Below, in pieces: positions 1-8,805 of a stretch of 64,000 nucleotides of DNA. The stretch comes from Cloacibacillus porcorum (GTDB lineage: Bacteria; Synergistota; Synergistia; Synergistales; Synergistaceae): positions 1,047,501-1,111,500 of the forward strand of contig NZ_CP016757.1 of assembly GCF_001701045.1 (NCBI RefSeq), read 5' to 3'. Numbering within the stretch: position 1 is the first letter of the stretch; each line of letters starts with the position of its first letter. Both the position numbers and the translations under genes were made by a program. The notes under the pieces were generated by a model. It was not told the origin of the DNA. It made no database searches and saw nothing but the letters and a program-made list of their open reading frames with translations.

Positions 1-2280
<2,280 letters not shown>

Positions 2281-2301
2281 CATAAATCCTTTATCCGCCT
2301 A

Positions 2302-2427
2302 AATTTGGCAGATCTTTGCACCGTAAGGCGCAAAGCGCTGGTCGGGGTCGCGTCGACGTACAGTAGTACGTCTTAGCTCGCCCTCCCTACGCGCTTCACG
2401 TCTTTCGGCACAAATCTCTACCAAATT
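2302..2427. repeat. Imperfect long inverted repeat in the 23S-5S spacer
   Basis: The arms at 2302-2323 and 2406-2427 pair at about 17 of 22 positions (AATTTGGCAGA opposite its near-complement). The interior holds a perfect small hairpin, GACGTAC-agta-GTACGTC, near 2353-2370, and GC-rich segments that could pair further. It may be an rRNA processing structure or a small repeat element inserted in the spacer. Nothing in it looks coding. Confidence 0.5.
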
Positions 2428-2488
2428 AAAGTTGAAATTTGAAGGTCAAAAAAGCAGGCGTATGTGGTATACTTATCCGCGTGCGAAA

Positions 2489-2660
2489 TGACAAAGCAGG
2501 TAAACGTGAAAACGTTTATTCATAAAGTTTCTAGTGGTAATAGATAAGTGAGAAAGAAAATCTATGATTTTCGTCTTCGAACTTAGTTTGTTAGCTGGGA
2601 AAATTGACAAAGCAGGTAAACGTGAAAACGTTTATTCATAAAGTTTCTAGTGGTAATAGA
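2489..2660 (+). repeat. 56-bp direct repeat that includes the 5' end of the 5S gene
   Basis: Positions 2489-2544 and 2605-2660 are identical over 56 nt. The second copy runs into the true 5S gene and contains its first 16 nt. The first copy therefore ends in a 5S 5' stub (CTAGTGGTAATAGA) that stops abruptly. The 60 nt between the copies include a small AGAAAATC/GATTTT hairpin. It looks like a segmental duplication in the rRNA operon. Confidence 0.8.
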
Positions 2661-2761
2661 GGAGTGGATCCACCCGGTCCCATGCCGAACCCGGCAGTTA
2701 AGCACTCCATCGCCGATGGTACTACGGAGGGTATCCGTGGGAGAGTAGGTCGCCGCTAGAA
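2645..2761 (+). rRNA. rrf: 5S ribosomal RNA
   Basis: A 117-nt 5S rRNA with the conserved core around CCATGCCGAAC and the loop GGGAGAGTAGG. The ends form helix I: TTCTAGTGG at the 5' end pairs with CCGCTAGAA at the 3' end. It follows the 23S gene in the same direction and is closed by the terminator at 2774-2806. This is the intact copy; a damaged second copy follows. Confidence 0.95.
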
Positions 2762-2773
2762 TTAATTTGAAGA

Positions 2774-2806
2774 ACGGCCCTGAGGAAATCCTCGGGGTCG
2801 TTTTTT
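2774..2806 (+). terminator. rRNA operon terminator 1
   Basis: A GC-rich hairpin (CGGCCCTGAGG, loop AAAT, CCTCGGGGTCG) is followed by six T residues, 13 nt after the 5S 3' end. A near-identical copy lies after the 5S-like relic at 3068, so the terminator was duplicated together with the 5S gene. Confidence 0.9.
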
Positions 2807-2816
2807 GTGTTATTTA

Positions 2817-3055
2817 TTCTGTGCGTAACAAGGGAGTGGATCCACCCGGTCCCATGCCGAACCTGGCAGTTAAGCACTACATCGCGGGTGGTACTACGGA
2901 GGGTATCCGTGGGATGGCCAGGGAGCCAAAAGGCCGGTTCTGCCTTTTGTGCGAGGTCGGCTAGTTTGTCCACCATGGCCAGGGAGCCAAATCAGTGTTT
3001 TTCTGATTTGTGCGAGGTCGGCTAGTTTGTCTGTCAGAGTAGGTCTCCGCTGGAA
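2817..3055 (+). pseudogene. Degenerate second 5S rRNA copy interrupted by a tandem insert
   Basis: Positions 2833-2913 copy the 5S core with a few substitutions. The first 16 nt are diverged and no longer pair well with the 3' arm (CCGCTGGAA). After GTATCCGTGGG the 5S sequence is broken by 122 bp, the two 61-bp units at 2914-3035. It then resumes at AGAGTAGG and ends in the usual 3' arm. A functional 5S RNA is unlikely because the insert lies in the helix IV/loop region. The relic keeps its own terminator. Confidence 0.85.
2914..3035 (+). repeat. Two tandem 61-bp repeats with different but self-complementary stems
   Basis: Unit 1 is 2914-2974 and unit 2 is 2975-3035, both exactly 61 bp. They share ATGGCCAGGGAGCC at the left and GTGCGAGGTCGGCTAGTTTG at the right. 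The middle differs but forms a 7-bp stem in each: AAAAGGC/GCCTTTT in unit 1 and AAATCAG/CTGATTT in unit 2. An outer AGCC/GGCT pairing is also shared. This is the covariation pattern of a selected structure rather than random drift. Confidence 0.85.
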
Positions 3056-3067
3056 TTAATTTAAAGA

Positions 3068-3100
3068 ACGGCCCTGAGGGTAATCCTCGGGGCTGTTTTT
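3068..3100 (+). terminator. Terminator 2, after the 5S-like relic
   Basis: The hairpin CGGCCCTGAGGG, loop TAAT, CCTCGGGGCTG is followed by five T. It is a near copy of the terminator at 2774. From here to 3334 the sequence is AT-rich and I see no gene in it. Confidence 0.85.
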
Positions 3101-3334
3101 GTGTCAATCATTATGTGTGAGAGGAAAATAGCGTTTTTTAGTGTGGAACGTTTTTTCTTTCTGCGTTTTGCCATGCCTCTTTAAAGACGCTTTCCTATAT
3201 CAAATTTTTTCGGATTTTTTCCTCTGATGTCCCTATTATGGGAGAGCAGATGGGCAAGTTCAACTAAGACGTTTTATCGAATGGTAATTAAAGAATAATA
3301 CCGACGCAGCGGTTTTTGGTAAAAAATGACTTCG

Positions 3335-3727
3335 CTATCTCTTGTCTCTCATAAAGTCCGAGAGCTTTTTCAGGTCACGAACATAGGAGAGGACCTTTAT
3401 CTTTTCCTCCATTGCCAGCTCGGCTACCGCCGTGAAAATCTCCCGCGTGATGCCGTTTGCCGCCGCGATATCGCCGCTGTCATCCGTATACTTAAGAAAA
3501 GGGCATTCTATCTGCCTCTCTTCCCTTATATCTTTTTTACTATCCTCGCCCATCAGCGAAACGAGAGAGACATCAAGCGCGGCCGCTATCTTCTCCAACG
3601 TTTTCAGGAAGGGGCGTTTCTTCCCATTTTCGATCTCTGAGATATAGCTTACGGAGAGATCGACCCTTTCCGCGAGATTTTCCTGTGTCAGCCCCTGGGC
3701 TATCCGGTACTTCTGAATCTTCCACAT
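3335..3727 (-). CDS. XRE-family helix-turn-helix transcriptional regulator
   Basis: A 130-aa DNA-binding protein. Residues about 5-60 form a Cro/CI-type HTH, with GLTQENLAERVDLSVSYIS as helices 2-3 and ENGKKRPFLKTLEKIAAAL following. The remaining 70 residues are charged, without a recognised domain, and may serve dimerisation or ligand sensing. It is transcribed away from a short AT-rich region that carries four helically spaced GCGAA motifs and two tiny ORFs on the other strand. That is the usual layout of a regulator controlling itself and a divergent partner. The target and signal are unknown. Confidence 0.85.
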   Translation of the reverse strand: MWKIQKYRIAQGLTQENLAERVDLSVSYISEIENGKKRPFLKTLEKIAAALDVSLVSLMGEDSKKDIREERQIECPFLKYTDDSGDIAAANGITREIFTAVAELAMEEKIKVLSYVRDLKKLSDFMRDKR

Positions 3728-3809
3728 TAGACAAGCCCCTTTCTTCTACCAATTTACTTAGAAAAGAGCTAAATTGCTATTAACAATAATCGAAATACTA
3801 TTAATATTG

Positions 3810-3877
3810 AGCGAAAATATTAAAACTATATTGACTTTAAGCGAATATACATCCACTATAGCCGAATAAGAGGCGAA
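3810..3877 (+). promoter_or_regulatory. Divergent control region with phased GCGAA motifs
   Basis: AGCGAA occurs at 3810 and 3840, AGCCGAA at 3860 and GGCGAA near 3872. The intervals are about 30, 20 and 11-12 bp, so all copies lie on roughly one face of the helix. A possible promoter for the plus-strand small ORFs is TTGACT at 3831-3836 with CACTATA or TATAGC ending at 3860-3862. The region lies just upstream of the XRE gene and could bind its product; this is inferred. Confidence 0.35.
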
Positions 3878-3906
3878 TGTAATCCATAAAATACGAAGGT
3901 ACATCT

Positions 3907-3951
3907 ATGCAGTTTTGGTGTATCCAAATGTTTTGTTGTCTTAATTCGTAA
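3907..3951 (+). CDS. Possible 14-codon Cys-containing leader peptide
   Basis: ATG at 3907 follows a weak GAAGG ribosome site after 7 nt and encodes MQFWCIQMFCCLNS, with three Cys and many hydrophobic residues. It lies between the possible promoter at 3831 and the 53-codon ORF at 4015, opposite the XRE gene. It could be a leader, a signal peptide or chance; there is no family to compare with. Confidence 0.15.
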   Translation: MQFWCIQMFCCLNS

Positions 3952-4014
3952 TGAGTTTTTTAGTATTCAATATCAGCAAAACAGAAACGAATAATAAACG
4001 GCGGCGACAGGTAC

Positions 4015-4176
4015 ATGCAAAAAAACGGAACAAACCGGCTGCCGGTACGCAATATTGAGAGGGGAGAGACTGTGAAGCAGAGGGCGTTATATATAACTTT
4101 TTTCATATCGCTGTCCATATCCGCGGCCTTGCTCTTTTTTCTTGCAGAGAGCATGGCCGTGCTGTGGCCGCGTTAA
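4015..4176 (+). CDS. Small predicted membrane protein (53 aa, or 34 aa from GTG 4072)
   Basis: The frame opens at ATG 4015 and stops at TAA 4174-4176. Residues about 25-45 (LYITFFISLSISAALLFFLA) form one clear transmembrane helix, preceded by basic residues. A better ribosome site, GAGGGGAGAG, lies before an internal GTG at 4072, which would give a 34-residue form beginning just ahead of the helix. The gene is divergent from the XRE regulator and is followed by a possible terminator at 4201. Size and shape fit small membrane peptides, including type-I-toxin-like ones, but no homolog is recognised. Confidence 0.4.
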   Translation: MQKNGTNRLPVRNIERGETVKQRALYITFFISLSISAALLFFLAESMAVLWPR

Positions 4177-4200
4177 TGAGCTTAAGGGGTTGGAAGTCTA

Positions 4201-4240
4201 TTTTGTCTCTGCGAGGGAGGGGGAAGACAAAAGGGTTTTT
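4201..4240 (+). terminator. Possible terminator between the small ORF and the surface-protein gene
   Basis: TTTTGTCT (4201-4208) and AGACAAAA (4225-4232) form an 8-bp AT-rich stem. It is followed by GGG and five T. The stem is weak, so this could be an attenuator rather than a terminator. Confidence 0.35.
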
Positions 4241-4296
4241 ATCATGAGGGTTTTGTAACGGCAAAGAAGGGGTAACAAAACAAAGAAAGGGGAAAT

Positions 4297-6573
4297 ATGA
4301 AAATGAGGAAACTAAGAAAATACGGAATAATTTTTCTTGTGTTGCTGATGGCGCTGATGTGCGCGCCGATGGCGATGGCGGCTACAGAGATAGGTCAGAA
4401 CAATATTGGGGATTTATTTAAGACAGCGGGAGATTATATACTGTCTGAGGATATTGCTTTAAACGCTAACACAAAGGCGATAGAGCTTTCTAAAGATTTT
4501 ACGGTAACTCTGGATTTGAACGGGCACGTGGTCTCCTCTGATACGAGTGTCTACAAAACGACTGATAGCACAAAATATCCGGCCAGCATAATCTATGCGA
4601 CGTCAGGTGACATGACTATTAAGGATAGCCAGGGCGGCGGAAAATTGCTGGATGTCAGTACCGCCGCGTATAGCAGCAATAATGACGGCGTAATACGCGT
4701 GAAAAATGGAGCCAAGTTGACCGTCGAAAAAGCGATAATAGAGGTCAAAAATGGTATAGGCATCACAACATATGATGACGGGACCAGAGTGACATTTAAA
4801 GACGGTGAAATAAACGTTGAATATGGTTTTGGTATAGCCACAAACGGGACTAATATCACTGAGCCTGGTTCCGGCATCTATGTGGAGGGCGGAAAGATTA
4901 CCGTAGCTAGCGCAGATTCTGCTGCTATCTATCATCCCAGCAGCGGCACCTTAAGTATATCCGGCGGAGAGTTAAGTGCTGCTGACGGCATTCAGGTAAA
5001 AGCTGGAACGGTAATGATTTCTGGAGGAACAATCACCGCATCCGGAGATCATAAAGTTCCCGCAAATGGTGTTTTCTCCGGTGGAGGAACAAACGAGCTT
5101 GGCAACGCGCTGTCTTTGATATCGCATAAGAGCTATAAGGGCGCCTCTATGGACGTGACAATTTCCGGTTCGGCGACGCTCATCTCAGAACAAACAAACG
5201 CGATTGAAACGTATATAAGCAGCGGAGGCGTGGATCATGTAAAGTCATTCAAAGTAATTGGAGGTATTTACAGCACCGATCCTAGTGATTACGTCAAAAC
5301 GCCCTATGTCGTAAAGCAAGGGGCGGATATGATGTATACCGTGACCCTCGCCGGAGTGGCGGTCGATCCGTCGTCGGTCGAGCTCGTGTTGGGGCTGAAA
5401 AATACCGCGCAGCTGAAAGCCTCCAGCGATATCGACAAAGAATTCTCGTGGGAAAGCAGCGATCCAAAAGTCGTCACGGTTGAGGGCGGTTCTATCACAG
5501 CCGTCAGCGCGGGTACGGCCATCGTAACGGCTACGGGAGATGTCAGCGGGAGCAAGGGTGTCTGTAAGGTCTCCGTACGTGATACGGACGACGTTGTCGT
5601 GACACCGGCCAAACTAGAGCTTAACGTAGGCGACAGCGGCAAGGTGACGGCGACATGCGACAAGGCTGACACGTTTACGTGGGAGTCGAGCGATCCCAGC
5701 ATCGCCACCGTATCGTCCGACGGCACGGTGAAGGCCGTTAAGGCCGGTATCGCCGTCGTTACGGCGAAGGGCGGCGTCAACTCCGCGGGCTGCGTCGTGA
5801 GCGTTACCGACCCAGCTAAACCCGACCCCGTCCCGACGCCTGCGCCGGTCGTTGTCGGAACGGTGGATAAAGAGGATAATCCGGTCAACACGGAGAGCGG
5901 CAAACCGGAAAATGTAGAGGCCACAGAATCCAGTGTACTCGGCGCGACGGATGAGAACAAGAGATATACTGCCGAGAAGATCGGTTTTAAGGCTACGGAC
6001 CTTGTTGCTAACGCAGAGGGCGACCTTACCGTGAGCCCCGTCGTCGCCAAGAGCGCGGTCGAGTCGGTGATGTCGGACGACAGCACCGTAGCGCCGGAAA
6101 ACATCACGACGCTTCCGCTGGTCGAGGCCCAGGTGGAGAAGAGCAAAAATGTAGCCGCGATAGCCCTTATGCTGATGGGCGAGGACCTCGGCGCGAAGAA
6201 CGGCAGCGTCGTGGCAGATATCAACCTTGTAAAGGTATTCGCGAACGGTACGGGCGCGAAATTCGGATATGCCGCCGTCGCCTCCGAGTACGGGGACAAG
6301 ATGTTCACGCTCAAGAATCTCGATGGCAAGAGCCTGGCGTCTACGGACAAGGTAAATCCCGACGAAGTTTACACCCTGGTAGTCTTTGTGGCCGACAACG
6401 GAGATTTTGACCTCGATGATACACTGGGCAACGTCGTCGACCCGATAGCGATAGCCACCAACAAGGCCAAACCGGCTCCGACTCCGCACAGCAGCTCCAG
6501 CGGCTGTAACGCGGGATTCGCGGGACTTCTTCTGCTTGCGGCGGTTCCATTTATTTACCGCAGGAAGAGGTAA
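4297..6573 (+). CDS. Secreted beta-helix/Ig-like surface protein with Synergist-CTERM-type anchor
   Basis: A 758-aa exported protein. Residues 1-29 are a signal peptide ending AMA. Residues about 30-350 carry short glycine-rich repeats (GGKITV, SGGELSA, SGGTITAS) typical of a right-handed beta-helix. Two BIG_2-like Ig domains follow at about 352-430 and 433-505, each with WESSDP then AGTAIVTATG or AGIAVVTAKG. Residues 510-730 have no recognised domain. The tail has a Ser/Pro linker, SSSSGCNAGF, a hydrophobic helix and RRKR. This matches the Synergist-CTERM sorting signal, in which the Cys is presumably processed. The likely role is adhesion or cell-surface structure. The ribosome site is AAAGGGG. 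Confidence 0.85.
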   Translation: MKMRKLRKYGIIFLVLLMALMCAPMAMAATEIGQNNIGDLFKTAGDYILSEDIALNANTKAIELSKDFTVTLDLNGHVVSSDTSVYKTTDSTKYPASIIYATSGDMTIKDSQGGGKLLDVSTAAYSSNNDGVIRVKNGAKLTVEKAIIEVKNGIGITTYDDGTRVTFKDGEINVEYGFGIATNGTNITEPGSGIYVEGGKITVASADSAAIYHPSSGTLSISGGELSAADGIQVKAGTVMISGGTITASGDHKVPANGVFSGGGTNELGNALSLISHKSYKGASMDVTISGSATLISEQTNAIETYISSGGVDHVKSFKVIGGIYSTDPSDYVKTPYVVKQGADMMYTVTLAGVAVDPSSVELVLGLKNTAQLKASSDIDKEFSWESSDPKVVTVEGGSITAVSAGTAIVTATGDVSGSKGVCKVSVRDTDDVVVTPAKLELNVGDSGKVTATCDKADTFTWESSDPSIATVSSDGTVKAVKAGIAVVTAKGGVNSAGCVVSVTDPAKPDPVPTPAPVVVGTVDKEDNPVNTESGKPENVEATESSVLGATDENKRYTAEKIGFKATDLVANAEGDLTVSPVVAKSAVESVMSDDSTVAPENITTLPLVEAQVEKSKNVAAIALMLMGEDLGAKNGSVVADINLVKVFANGTGAKFGYAAVASEYGDKMFTLKNLDGKSLASTDKVNPDEVYTLVVFVADNGDFDLDDTLGNVVDPIAIATNKAKPAPTPHSSSSGCNAGFAGLLLLAAVPFIYRRKR

Positions 6574-6625
6574 TGTAACGGACGCGAAGGACGATGTAAC
6601 GAAGAGGCAATAGCACAAGAAACAG

Positions 6626-6662
6626 GCCGCCGGAGGGGTTTTCTCTCCGGCGGCTTTGTTTA
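6626..6662 (+). terminator. Terminator after the surface-protein gene
   Basis: A perfect 10-bp stem, GCCGCCGGAG/CTCCGGCGGC, with loop GGGTTTTCT, is followed by TTTGTTT. It separates the surface-protein gene from the phosphonate operon. Just downstream, GTTACctttgcGTAAC near 6688-6702 is a small inverted repeat that could be an operator for that operon. Confidence 0.9.
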
Positions 6663-6771
6663 TGCCGTTACATATTTTTGTATTGACGTTACCTTTGCGT
6701 AACCCAGGCGAAAAGCATCCGTAACTTTGTGGTGGTTAAATTAGGCCAACACATTGAGAGGATGATTTTTA

Positions 6772-7824
6772 ATGATTAATTTGTCGGATCAAATCGGAAA
6801 AGCCTGGAAGTTCGCGCTGCTGCTCATCGCCGTTACCGCCGTCTTTGCCGCCGCGGCGGCGCATGCGGCGGGTAAGGAGCTTATCGTCTATACGGCGCTG
6901 GAGAACGAGCAGATCAATAAGTACCTTGCCACTTTTAAGGAGGCTAATCCCGATATAGATGTTAAGATTGTCCGCGATTCTACGGGCATTATCACGGCGA
7001 AGCTGCTCGCCGAGGGCGCTAATACCCCCGCGGACGTTGTCTGGGGCACGGCGGCCTCCAGCCTTCTCGTGCTTGAGAAGAGGGGGCTTATCGAGCCATA
7101 CGCGCCGAAGGGGCTTGACCGCGTTGAAAAGATGCTGAAGGATACGGCGAATCCGCCCGCGTGGGTCGGCATCGACGCCTGGGAGTGCGCGATCGTGGTG
7201 AACACCGCCGAGGCGAAGGCCCAGGGGCTGCCCGCGATAAAGTCTTACAAGGATCTTCTCCGTCCCGAGTTTAAGGGAAAGATCGTAATGAGCAACCCCA
7301 ACTCGTCCGGCACCGGCTTCCTCGCCGTTTCGGGAATCCTCCAGCTGATGGGCGAGAGGGCGGGTTTCGAGTATCTCGACAAGCTGCATGAGAATATCGC
7401 GCTCTATACGCACTCCGGCTCCGCGCCCGCGAAGAAGGCCGCTTCGGGCGAGTTCCCCGTCGGTATCTCCTACGGTTACGCCGGTGTGAACCAGAAGAAG
7501 AAGGGGGCTCCCGTGGAGATCGTCTTCCCCGTGGAGGGCAGCGGCTGGGACGTCGAGGCGAACGCGCTGATTAAGAAGAAGAATATCAAGCCAGAGGCGA
7601 AGAAGTTCCTCGACTGGGCCATCTCCGACAGGGCGATTAACGCGCTGAAGGACGATTACGCGATCACGGCGGTGAAGGTGGGCAATTCGATCCCCGAGGG
7701 TTATTCAAAGGAGCCGCTCTCGCAGCTTGTGAAGAAGAACGACCTGCGCTGGGCCGCCCAGAACCGTGACCGTCTGCTGAAGGAATGGGCCTCCCGTTAC
7801 GAGGGCAAGACGGAAGCGAAATAG
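6772..7824 (+). CDS. 2-aminoethylphosphonate ABC transporter, periplasmic binding protein
   Basis: A 350-aa family 1 extracellular binding protein. It has an N-terminal signal segment (FALLLIAVTAVFAAAAAHA) and the iron/AEP-type fold start ELIVYTALENEQI. Later motifs such as VVWGTAASSLLVLEK and GFLAVSGILQLMG fit the FbpA/PhnS group. The substrate is assigned as 2-aminoethylphosphonate because the next four genes are ATPase, permease, phnX and phnW. Alone, the protein could be mistaken for a ferric-iron binder. ATG 6772 is preceded by GAGAGGA. The ATPase starts 10 nt after the stop. Confidence 0.8.
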   Translation: MINLSDQIGKAWKFALLLIAVTAVFAAAAAHAAGKELIVYTALENEQINKYLATFKEANPDIDVKIVRDSTGIITAKLLAEGANTPADVVWGTAASSLLVLEKRGLIEPYAPKGLDRVEKMLKDTANPPAWVGIDAWECAIVVNTAEAKAQGLPAIKSYKDLLRPEFKGKIVMSNPNSSGTGFLAVSGILQLMGERAGFEYLDKLHENIALYTHSGSAPAKKAASGEFPVGISYGYAGVNQKKKGAPVEIVFPVEGSGWDVEANALIKKKNIKPEAKKFLDWAISDRAINALKDDYAITAVKVGNSIPEGYSKEPLSQLVKKNDLRWAAQNRDRLLKEWASRYEGKTEAK

Positions 7825-7834
7825 GGGAAGATCG

Positions 7835-8803
7835 ATGACCACTCTCCGAGCGATAAACATTACCAAGAGATTTAAAGGCATGACGGCTCTCGACAGGGTG
7901 AGCTTCGAGATTCGCGACGGAGAGTTCGTCTGCATATTAGGCCCCTCCGGCTGTGGTAAGAGCACGCTGCTGCGTTCGCTCGCCGGGCTGGAGGCCATAG
8001 ATGAGGGAAGTATAGAGATCGGGGGGCGCGATGTGACCTGCGCTCCACCTTCGGAGAGAAATTTCGGGATAGTCTTTCAGTCTTACGCTCTATTCCCGAA
8101 TCTCAATGTCGAGGAGAATATCGCCTACGGCCTTTGGAATAAGGGGCTCTCCAAAGATGAGGCCGCGGAGCGCGTCGCCGGCATCATCGAGACCACGGGG
8201 CTCGGCTGTCACAGTAAGAAGTATCCCCAGCAGCTTTCGGGCGGACAGCAGCAGCGGGTCGCCATCTGCCGCGCGCTGGTGCTGAATCCGGAGTTTTTGC
8301 TCCTTGACGAGCCTCTGTCGGCGCTTGACGCGAAGGTGCGTCTCAAGCTCCGCAAGGAGATTCGCCAGATTCAGCAGCGTTTCGCGATCACGACGATTAT
8401 GGTCACGCACGACCAGGAGGAGGCCCTCTCGATGGCCGACCGTATCATCGTTATGAACGAGGGGCGCATCGAGCAGATGGACACGCCGCAGGCGCTCTAT
8501 GACGCTCCCGTCAACGGCTTCGTCGCCGACTTCGTCGGCACGGCTAATTTTGTCGGCGCGGACCGGGCGATCCGTCCCGAGAGCCTCTGTCTCAGCAAAT
8601 CGCTGTCTGACAACACGATCCAGGCAGAGGTCTGCGATGTGGAGTACCGCGGAGCCTTTTACCGCATAGAGGTGGATACGCATGTGGGGCATCTGATGGT
8701 AGATATCCCCTCGCAGCAGAGCGACGCGAAGGTTTTACGGCTCGGCAGCCGCCTCTATATAGATATTCCGCAGGATAAGGTCATAATGCTCAAGAGCGCC
8801 TAA
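7835..8803 (+). CDS. 2-aminoethylphosphonate ABC transporter, ATP-binding protein
   Basis: A 322-aa ABC ATPase of the CysA/PotA type. Walker A is GPSGCGKST (about residues 38-46), the Q-loop is FQSYALF, the signature is LSGGQQQR, Walker B is LLLDEPLSALD and the switch is TMVTHDQEEA. The C-terminal 90 residues have a short TOBE-like regulatory region. It energises the fused permease that follows 2 nt downstream. AGGGGAAG precedes ATG 7835. The substrate is inferred from operon context. Confidence 0.85.
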   Translation: MTTLRAINITKRFKGMTALDRVSFEIRDGEFVCILGPSGCGKSTLLRSLAGLEAIDEGSIEIGGRDVTCAPPSERNFGIVFQSYALFPNLNVEENIAYGLWNKGLSKDEAAERVAGIIETTGLGCHSKKYPQQLSGGQQQRVAICRALVLNPEFLLLDEPLSALDAKVRLKLRKEIRQIQQRFAITTIMVTHDQEEALSMADRIIVMNEGRIEQMDTPQALYDAPVNGFVADFVGTANFVGADRAIRPESLCLSKSLSDNTIQAEVCDVEYRGAFYRIEVDTHVGHLMVDIPSQQSDAKVLRLGSRLYIDIPQDKVIMLKSA

Positions 8804-8805
8804 CG

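Noticed and set aside
2430-2640. Possible tRNA or promoter in the 23S-5S spacer
   Set aside because: No cloverleaf could be folded. TTGACA at 2604 has no -10 box at normal spacing, and the motif is part of the 56-bp duplication.
2767-3025. Overlapping frames of 65-84 codons on both strands
   Set aside because: They run through the 5S relic, its terminator and the 61-bp repeats; no ribosome site and no protein-like sequence.
5304-6618. Long minus-strand frames of 334-348 codons
   Set aside because: They are antisense shadows of the surface-protein gene, produced by its codon bias; the plus-strand product has a signal peptide, Ig domains and a sorting tail.
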